NCBI GenBank assembly: GCA_963669155.1
Contig: OZ022591.1
Location: forward strand, 10,464,081-10,528,080
Direction: 5' to 3'
DNA length: 64,000 nt
Source of the DNA: Arbacia lixula
Lineage: Eukaryota > Echinodermata > Echinoidea > Arbacioida > Arbaciidae
Within the stretch, counting starts at the first letter, position 1. Every line of letters begins with the position of its first letter. Made by a program: the position numbers and the translations under genes. The notes below the pieces were generated by a model that worked only from the letters and a program-made list of their open reading frames with translations, did not search any database and was not told where the DNA came from. Below, piece after piece: positions 1 to 9,500 of this stretch.

Positions 1-248
1 GGAAAAAAAATAGCGCCAACAAAGTTCTTTTTTTTTCGTAACCATAGTAGTTTTGATAAATTCATATTGAAGAGATAATAAAATATACCTGTTTGAAATA
101 AATGTTGAGATTGTGATGTGGTATCATTGTAAAAAAAATACGTTTAAAAATAATGTCATGTTAATAATATCACTCCGCGCCGGTTTTTGCTTCCATATTT
201 TTTTCACGTTTCTAGCTAAAAGCTTACACGTACATATACATGTACGTT
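1..248. other. Upstream flank and probable 5' UTR/promoter of cyclin L
   Basis: AT-rich sequence with no coding signal. It probably carries the cyclin L promoter and 5' UTR, because the first coding exon starts at 298. No TATA box at a convincing distance was seen. A short alternating palindrome lies at 228-247. The transcription start cannot be placed from sequence alone. Confidence 0.4.
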
Positions 249-260
249 TGCGCATGCGCA
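249..260. promoter_or_regulatory. NRF1-type palindromic site (TGCGCATGCGCA)
   Basis: A perfect 12-bp palindrome matching the NRF1 consensus (YGCGCAYGCGCR), 38 bp upstream of the favoured cyclin L start codon. NRF1 sites typically sit close to start sites of housekeeping genes that lack a TATA box, and the sea-urchin protein P3A2 belongs to this DNA-binding family. The sequence match is direct; its function here is inferred. Confidence 0.6.
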
Positions 261-297
261 AATGGTTACGACGATCGTTTCATCGGCGATTTTAGAC

Positions 298-504
298 ATG
301 GCGGAAGACGAAAAGCCCCCGAAAGTATCTGACAAACTGTATGGTAATGTAATAATAACGCTAGATAATGTGCTTATACCGGAAGAGAAACTTTCCCTTA
401 CTCCTTCTGTCAACGATGGACTCGACTTGGACACCGAAATCGACTTGCGAATCCTGGGGTGCGAATTTATACAGATGGCAGGAATTCTTCTCAAGCTACC
501 GCAG
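298..504 (+). CDS. CCNL1: Cyclin L coding exon 1
   Basis: Residues 1-69, ending in phase 0 before a GTAACG donor. It encodes the N-terminal lead ([11 protein letters not shown]) and the first helix of the cyclin core ([17 protein letters not shown]). Vertebrate cyclin L1 has a longer Ala/Thr/Gly-rich N-terminus that is absent here. Confidence 0.92.
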
Positions 505-3500
505 GTAACGTATTACTTAGTCGTAGAAACTGCACAGGCATTGCGGTGTTGTTGGCTCGCACTTGCACACAATGGCAATGGCGTTTTGTGCGTGTTTAAA
601 TTTTAAACCACACTACAATGGTAAGGCATGTAAGGCCTTAGGTGAGGTCAAGCGACTCGCCACTTCAATTTGAGTATGTTAATGCTCCGATTTTTTGTTT
701 ATAGGAATGTATGGACTTATGTCAACAACGTATTAATCGTACACAAAATGGGATAAGTTCATTTGGTGGACTAAAAAGCAATAAAAGTCTAACTTTTAAA
801 TTAATTTTGCCATAAGAAATTGTAGTCAGTGTTGACTTCAAAGTTCAAAACTGAATTCTCAAAGTCTGACCCTCTGCCTCAGTAAGCTTTATCTATGACT
901 TAGGCCTACTTCAGGACATGTCATAAACTACCTTTGAAAGTCAGCGAAATTTAAAAACGTGAAGAAAGTGTTGAAAGAAATGGTTGTTATGCCGTGGTGG
1001 AACATTAAAAATTTCGAGTGATTGTGCCATCTGCATTTTCATTGTTGGATGAGAGTTGTTCAGATTGGAAGAGAATGTGGTTAGACATGCTTGTCTGTTG
1101 ATAGCAAAAGATGGATTTAAAAACATATTGCCTGCAATGCGTGATATTTGTGTAACTGGCAATTTCGTCGAGAAACTTTTGTTTCATTTTAAATAACCAG
1201 TTGTATTGTCACCATGAAATCAGCAAACTATTCTGTGTTTGGATGAAACAAAAACATACTTCAGAAGGAGAACAAAGATATAAAAGTGATTTATGTTATT
1301 GAACTTGAAAATGTGCCAAGGTATTTTTGTTGTTGCATATAGCCAGGAGACAAGAAGTGATGGCTTTGTAACTTTCAGCTTTCTCTCTTTGACTGCAGGT
1401 TGCCATGGCCACAGGACAAGTGTTGTTTCAGAGGTTCTACTACTCAAAGTCCTTTGTCAAACACAATATGGAGGTGAGTTTAGTTTTGGCTTTCAAGTGA
1501 ATTGTAGTGACTACGTTCAGATTACATACGTGAATAAATATGAGTAAATACATGTGGTTTGACATTCACCTGTTCTTTAATGCAGCCTTCAGAAGAATAA
1601 GTATTGCAGTATAATTGTGTCTTGCAGTTGAAAAGCAGTTTTATGGTATCCAGCGGTATTTAGCTAGAGAACACATGCCAACTGATAAGCACATAAATAC
1701 ACCTTGTTTATGAACCATTATGAAAAACGAGTGTATTTGTGCTATATATGGAATAGAATTTCTTATGAAATGATGAATATTTGGTTGATATGATGTAGAT
1801 ATTCATAGGCTGTTCAATTGTTGAGAAGAAAGACATTGTCTTTGCATATTTATTTTAAAATTCACAGCACTCATATAGACATGTAAATGGTCTGTTTTTT
1901 CATAATCTGTTTACTTCTTTCCTTTTCACCCTCCCAGACTGTTGCCATGGCATGCATCAATTTAGCATCAAAGGTGGAGGAGGCCCCTAGGAGACTAAGG
2001 GATGTGATCAATGTGTTCCATCATATACGACAGAAAAGGAACAGAAAGTAAGTATCGATTAGGCAGGATATTGGTCCGTGGTGCCGCTTGATTGTGAAGA
2101 ATTTCTCAAATTTCCTTCATCGACACGTGACAGTGCACACTGTTTTGACTATCCATGTGTTTTTGATGGTTGGCCTAACTCCATTGTGGTGAAAATTAAA
2201 TCCAACGTTACATCATTCCAGCATCAGCATACAAAAACTGCATGAACAAACAGGATGTCCAAATTCAATAACTGTAGTAGTTCTAGGTGGCCACTGGACC
2301 TGTATTTTATCCAGCTTTGAACAATGCAGACATTGTTGATAAAAAAAATCTTCTTTTTAATTGCAAGAATGGTTATAGAATTTTAATCGAGTGTGAACAT
2401 GCTTTCTGGACTTCTTTATTACAGGCCTGCGGAAGCCCTGACATCGGACCAAAAGTACATCAACCTGAAAAATCAGGTGATCAAAGGTGAAAGGAGACTT
2501 CTGAAGGAACTTGGTTTCTGTGTACATGTCAAGCACCCACACAAGGCAAGTATTTTTACCGGAGGGAGAGCTGGTTGATATGTTGATTCACTCACACACA
2601 GTCTCTTCAGTCATGCCTTTATGTGTAAGGATTATTTGACACTGTACATAAAGACCATCCAATCGGAATCCAAATTGGACCAATTCTGTTTCCATTGGCG
2701 TGGTCTTTATAGACAGCTGTGACTGAATTATTTGATTGTGTTTGAGTGAATCCACACAGTAGACAGCTTTTCCAGGGAAAACCTCACATGTCATACAATG
2801 CTTCATCAAATTCTAACTAATTTTTACATTTTTGTGAATGTGTACTCTGAAGAATTGCACCATTTTCTTTCTGTCAATAACATAACTAATTTTTTTTTTT
2901 TTGCACCCAAAATATTACACATTTTGAAATCTTTTTATCCCTCTAGCAGTTATACTGGCAGCATCAAAAAACTTATCCCATGTTGTACTCGAAGGGTTAT
3001 GCCACATTCATGACTGATATCTTGTATTAACTTGGAACTTTTTTTTTTTTTTATTTCTTCCTCCTTCGTCACTGAAGATGATAGTGATGTATCTCAAGGC
3101 CTTGGGATGTGAAACCAACACACAACTTGTCCGGACTGCATGGTGAGTACCAACATCTTTGCCTCTCTATATGGCGTAGATTATATTATCAGAAGTGAAT
3201 GGTCTGTGTGTTTGAATGATGACAAGATGGACTATGCTCGAGGGATCCTTTTCTGTCAGACATTCCCAACGGGGAGGAAGTTGAAATTTGACTCTAACTT
3301 GCATTAGTGTTTGCTTAAAGTGCTGATAAGCTTTGGCCTAGAGGTTGACTAAGTTCCAGTATTGAGTTACACCGCATGCTTACAATTCTATATGTATATT
3401 GCTTGTGTAAAGGGACAGTTAATGACTAACATTGAATTCATAAGCAATACAATGAAAAAAGCATCTGCCAAACCCACATGAAAAGAATGAGCAAGGTGAT

Positions 3501-6500
3501 TTGTTAAACGTTTATACTTGAATGCAGTAACGCACATGAAAAATCCCTTGATATTGCCATATCCCAGTGACAAGTAATGTGCTCTTATGAACCACATGCT
3601 AGCATGTGCCAATGCAGGGTTTTGAGCATGTACAGACATTTAAAGTATTAGCATCCAGCAATTCCTGTGCTGTGTTCGTTACAACATACACAAGCATGCA
3701 ACATACTTAGTCTCCTTAGACAGACTTTCACATTTATGTGATTACAACACTGAACTTTCTCGCTCTTGTTCACACTGCTATTGTTAATCTTGAATTCCTG
3801 CATTTTCTTAGCTACAAACTTTGATGGGGAAATGGGGTTATTCCAAAACAATGGTGTTGATTTCCATTCTTGTTGTTACTGGTAGCTAAAGAGAAGATTG
3901 AATAATGATGGGGATCTATCCCAACAAAGTATTGTACAGAAACATTGGCACTTACAGACATCTGTCTAGTTGCTACATTAGCATACTTCGGCATAATGCT
4001 CCGGCAGTTAGTGAAAAACCATAATGTCTGACCTCTATTCAGAATCAGCCTGATTGGTAAATATCAGCTGGATTACAAACAGGATGTGCCGCCTTCAATG
4101 CGCAGGGTCTGCATTGAACTTAGGCCAAGTGTCAATAGGCAGTATATCCTGGTACTTATCTATATTTGTATTTACTGAATAAGCTGATCCTGATTAGTGC
4201 AAATTTGTAAAATGTTTCATGTTTCCCTAACTCTGATTGAGAGAGTATATTTTGCCCCTACCAGTTCTCAATCTTCTCAAGACCATTCACTTCTGGTGTT
4301 ATAATTGCCAAAAAATACATACAATTCCAATATACTTCTGTATATTTGTATACTTGGTATGGTATATGCTAATAACAACATCATAGATATGTGGTTATGT
4401 AAATTGCATTGAGATGTTATGCACCCATGGAGATTATTTGTTCATTTGAGTTACATGTTTTCATGAACAGTTTGAAAATATCTCCAGTATTGATTGTTTG
4501 AGTAAATCAAAAGTAACTGTTTCATATTGAGAGAACAATCAGCAGGTGTTATTTCTTTGGAGTTTACATTACCATTACCTTCTTGGTTAGGAAGTCTGTG
4601 AAAACAAAATGACTGCAGATGTACTTTAAAGCTAAGGTGTAGTTGAAGTATTAAAGTTGTGTTCTCCTGGAATTCAAGGGTTGATTTTAATGCACCTTTA
4701 TTTATATTTTCTCCCCCTCCACCTGAAGATGTAGGTTGGTAAGTAGAGAAAAATCTCTTCTCCAAGCGGCGTGTGTTGGTCTGTCTGACACAAACACACT
4801 ACCATCCCACACGCCCAACAAACACCATGTCACTTCTGCCTCCCCTGCCCTGCTGCCCCGCCGGCAAGGGAGCGAGCTGACCCCTCCGTCCACCGTCCGT
4901 CTGTCCAGCTAGCCGTGCTGACAAGTCTCCCCCCGGTCCAGCCGGCTGGCTGACCCAAGGGCTTGGTCAGACCCATCGGCCACCACGCGGCCTCAAGGAA
5001 ATGCACTCCTCTTCCATCGGGTTTCACTTGGGCTGGGGCTTTCATCTCCTTGAAGCAGAGGACATCACTTGTGTTCAGTATGCCAGCATGGTATACTACT
5101 ACAGGGTGGTGTTCTTTTCCTTCATATTTTGCTTACAGTAGTCAATTTATTTTGTAGCAAATTACACTGCTGGTAATCAATAAGAAGCATGTCTTGTAAA
5201 ACCTTTTTTTTTTAACAAAGGCCATGTGAAGAGTTGTTGTATATGACATAAAATCACATGCATGTAGTTGGTGTTGCACATAGCAGATTTATGACAACAT
5301 TTATGACTTGAGATACACTTATATATTAGAATATATTTCATACAAAATTTGTAGGTTCCCTATGTGCTAAAATCAGCTCTGGTTTATCTTTTAAAAAAGT
5401 AATTTTGAGCTTGTGTATCTCAAAAATATTTATGTCATACAATCACTCTAAGTTTGGACTTTTACAGTCGCCTTGAGCAATGAGATTTACAGTTTTATTT
5501 GACAAATTTAACATTTGTGTACAAGTAGAATAAGATTGTACATTGTACATTAACAATTAATGGAAGGACATTTAATGGACATGTGTTTGGACAAAATGTC
5601 AGTGTGGTGTGGATAAAAAGCAAATAGAGCTAAAAGGTTAACTGTTAGTTGACGTTATGTCACTGCAGAAATAAGGCTACCTATTAAAATCTATATTTTA
5701 TGTGCCTTGTTCCAAAAACTTATCTTCAGTTTATTTATTAGAACTGTGTACCACATGTATTTGATATTAGTTAAACAGTAGTGCCTTTTGCTAATCTGGC
5801 CACATAGTACATCTTTGAAGCTTAGTAACAACCTGTTTGAAAGAGGACATCTTAATGTTGATGACTCTTGTGTAGACTCTATTTACAGATGTGAGGTTAA
5901 ACCTATGAGTCTGCCAAGAAGAGCTGTGACGACTCCAAGACACTTGTGAGCAATGAGGCCAAGAGAGCGCTGCAGACTGACACTACCTACTTGAAAAGCT
6001 CAACTCTAACATTGGCAGCAGCGATGATGAACTGCACTGGATTGGACTCTTCAGCATCGCACCATTTTTATCTTTGGAGGATCCAACAGCCAGCCATGGA
6101 TTTAGAAGCAAACATAATTACCTGCGCAATCTATCTTTACATGTTTATTCATATTTTCTATAAAGCTTAAATGTGTTTTGGTTTGTGAAAGCTATAGCAT
6201 GTGTATTGAGCTTGAGGTATGAGTTGTTAAACATTTCATGTGGATATACATGTCCATAAATTTGAAAGGCAAAAGAGCTTAATTTGGCTCAAATGCGTGC
6301 ATTTTTAATACGATCATGAGTATATGCCAACAAGGAATGGGAAATAGCTGCAAAAAGGTTGCTTGTAGATCATGTGAAGATACATGTACATGTGAACGCT
6401 GCTTTATATTGAAGTGTACGTCATGTATCTTAGTACATATCTTCTGTAGACTTCTTGCAGATCACAAGGACTTGTGAACTGATACATCTTCATCGCCGTC

Positions 6501-9500
6501 GACGGTCATGGCACGCGACTGAGGAACCACTTTTGTTACTGCTGGAATAAACGGTTGTGGAACACATTGTCAGAGTACTGGTGCACCATGGGTACCCATC
6601 ATGCAACGGGAAGACTGAAAGCAGACTGGCAACGAGAGGGATCGCTCCGCCCGCAGCTCATTGTGAAACTTGTACCATTGGCATGTTTTCTCCTAAACCC
6701 CACCCTTGTTAACCCTGCAGCTATGCAGATTCAAGCGTGATCATGGATCAGGGAACTTCAACTCGACGCTATGAATTTGATGGGAGAGAGAGGAGGAAAT
6801 CATTTGGATACGCAGAGGAATCAATGTGTTGAAACAGCTACTGGTACATAAGTATGTCGGGGTCTATGCTTAAAAGTAAGGTATAAATATTCTTGTTCAT
6901 GTACAGTGTAGATATTATGAAGCACCTGTTGTGCCATCTCACACTTAAGAACAAATACTGGTATACTTAAAAATAAGGCAGTAGTTCTTTAGAGGTGTTT
7001 TAGCTACTCTTATATGATAATGCATTGTCTCCAATTTGCATGAGGAATCAATGAAAAACTTGAAGATCAGCTCATGACATTTTACCAATGTTCGTAGTTA
7101 GTTAGGTTAAGGTACAAAGGATTTATTCTTCGCAATGCCACATCAGCCACAATGGGTGAGACAGTCATTTGGTATACGTTCATTCTTTGGATTGCCGCTT
7201 ACAGTTGTCCATTGGGCAATTTTTAAAGAAAGAATAAGTGAATTCAGGGGCCCAACTCATCAGGCTTACCTTGGCACTTGTGTGGTTGCTGAATGCTCAA
7301 AGAATAAATCCTTTGCCCCATAGTGTCCACATGCCAGTGAAATAAACAGTAAAACTTGGTACCTAAAGTGTAGGATGTGCAAAAGATGACATGTGATCCA
7401 TTGCCAGGGAAGCAAGCATCATCATGCAGTCTCGGACATCTTTTCTGCTCACCTGAGCGATTGTGAACAGTCTTCTTTCATCTCTTCCAAATGATATCCC
7501 TCAGGTGAGTGACAAGTACCTGTGTGCCACATGACTTTTGTTTCAAGTTGATAATCTTTGTTGACATTCTACTTGTCCATCTGCAAATTCTTTATCTACA
7601 TGGCATGACAATGTTTGTATGGTATACTCAAAGACAAGTGCATGAAATCCCTTTGCAGTTGGAAGTTCAGAAATCTATTTCCCACTTTTGCTACACATAT
7701 TATTATACACATATATTATATTGGTGACATTTTTTCCAGCCTTTGCAGTTGGAAGTTCAGAAATCTATTCCCCGCTTATGCTTCACAATTATATTGATGA
7801 CATTTTTCCAGCCTTCATGGCAACGGGTCACATGTTGTAAGTGATTGAAATTAAGTGTATTTGTAGTATATCTTGTGTTCAGAAAAAGTATTGTCTTTGT
7901 AAATTCAAGGTGGTCCCCAGTGTAGAAAACATGCAGTGCAAACACCATGTGTGGGCTCCAGAAAATGATGGTGAACCATGCAGTAATTTACTGCACCATC
8001 TGTGAATACAGTGTCATTCATATGATTGTTCTTGCTTTCTTGGAGCCTCGTATTCCACACTGACGCGTCCAACACAGATATCAACACAAAGTGACATTCT
8101 TCCCTTCTGAACTGCATGTTGAATATTTCCTGGTGGCCACCTTGTTTGTAGTATATCTGGTATGTTAAAAATAGTAAGTGTGATCTTGGTACTTGTAAGT
8201 AGTAGTAGCATCTGAAAGGGACTGAAACAACTCAAGTGGACCCAGTGGTAATATGAAGTGCAGGCAGCGTTGGACGGTGGATGTCTGGGCAGACACAGGA
8301 GGACAGGTGGAGAAGTGATGTGGTGGTTGGTGTGGTGTATGGGAGGTAGTAACGCCAAGCCTTGGTAAGCATAGAGTTTTCTCTATTCATCAAACGTGGA
8401 AACAACCCAGGTCCCCCCCCCCCCCCTTTCCCTGCCAAAAGAGTAGAAACTGCTGCTACCCATCTAAAACCTGATCATTTTTAGAAGTGGACATAATTTA
8501 TATAGTTCTACCTCAAAATAGTTTGATAAAAAGAAACCAGTGATCTTTCCTATGCTTTATCCAAGAGAGCAAATCAAAACAAAATCATGTTGGAGATGCT
8601 TCCAGGAGTTATTCCCTATATTTTTTAATCAGATACACCCAATACTTTGATCTGACTAGAAATTGATTTGAATCCCTCTGTAATACAGAAGCAGTATTCA
8701 TATTGCATTTTGATTAAAACATAAACACAAAAGAGTTGCATGGATGACATGTAGTTGTAGGTTCTGTAACTTGATACATGAAAGTAAATTTGTTTTTTTC
8801 ATTTTGTTCTTTCAGGAACTACATGAACGACAGCCTAAGGACTGATCTGTTTGTACGATACTCTCCAGAGACAGTTGCCTGTGCCTGTATATTCCTGTCT
8901 GCACGGCAGATCGGAGTAAGTACCACTTCCATTTGTTTTTGATTGACATATATAAAATTAAGAAAACACTGATTATATAGATTAAAATTGAAGGCATTGG
9001 AGAGGTGAAGTCAGTTTTTGTTTTAAAATGTTGTACTTACCAATATAAGTAAAATCAATATTTAAAATGTGATAGTGCATAGCGAATGTGCTGTCTCCTG
9101 AATATTCTTGCAAAATCTTTTTGTGTTTGTGATGGAAAATTTGATATAAATTAAAGTTACAATGAGCAAGAAAAATCACTGTGAGCAGAATTATTATAAT
9201 GACTGTGATACAGATATTACCAATAGAATTTGATTAGAACTTGCGAAACACCCTTGTGCTGTTTGGTAAGCAAGATAATGAATACATATATACATATATG
9301 CATTAAGTTTTGGGCAATATCAGCTAACTGTCCATTGTATTATTTTGTTCTTCATAGTTGCCACTACCAAGCAACCCACCATGGTACGGTCTGATGGCAA
9401 CCACTGATGAAGAGGTGGAGGACATCTCCCTCACCATTCTCAAGCTCTACACAAGGAAGATCGTAAGTGCTTCTCCCTCTACTGCTTGCGTTGCCTTGCC

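Noticed and set aside
262-297. The 262 ATG as the cyclin L start
   Set aside because: It is in frame, but the context is weak (C at -3); the 298 ATG has a better context and gives a length close to the family's.
4451-5157. Several overlapping frames of 60-100 codons in cyclin L intron 5 as a nested gene
   Set aside because: None continues across splice-consistent exons or shows a motif; the GC-rich patch opens frames by composition.
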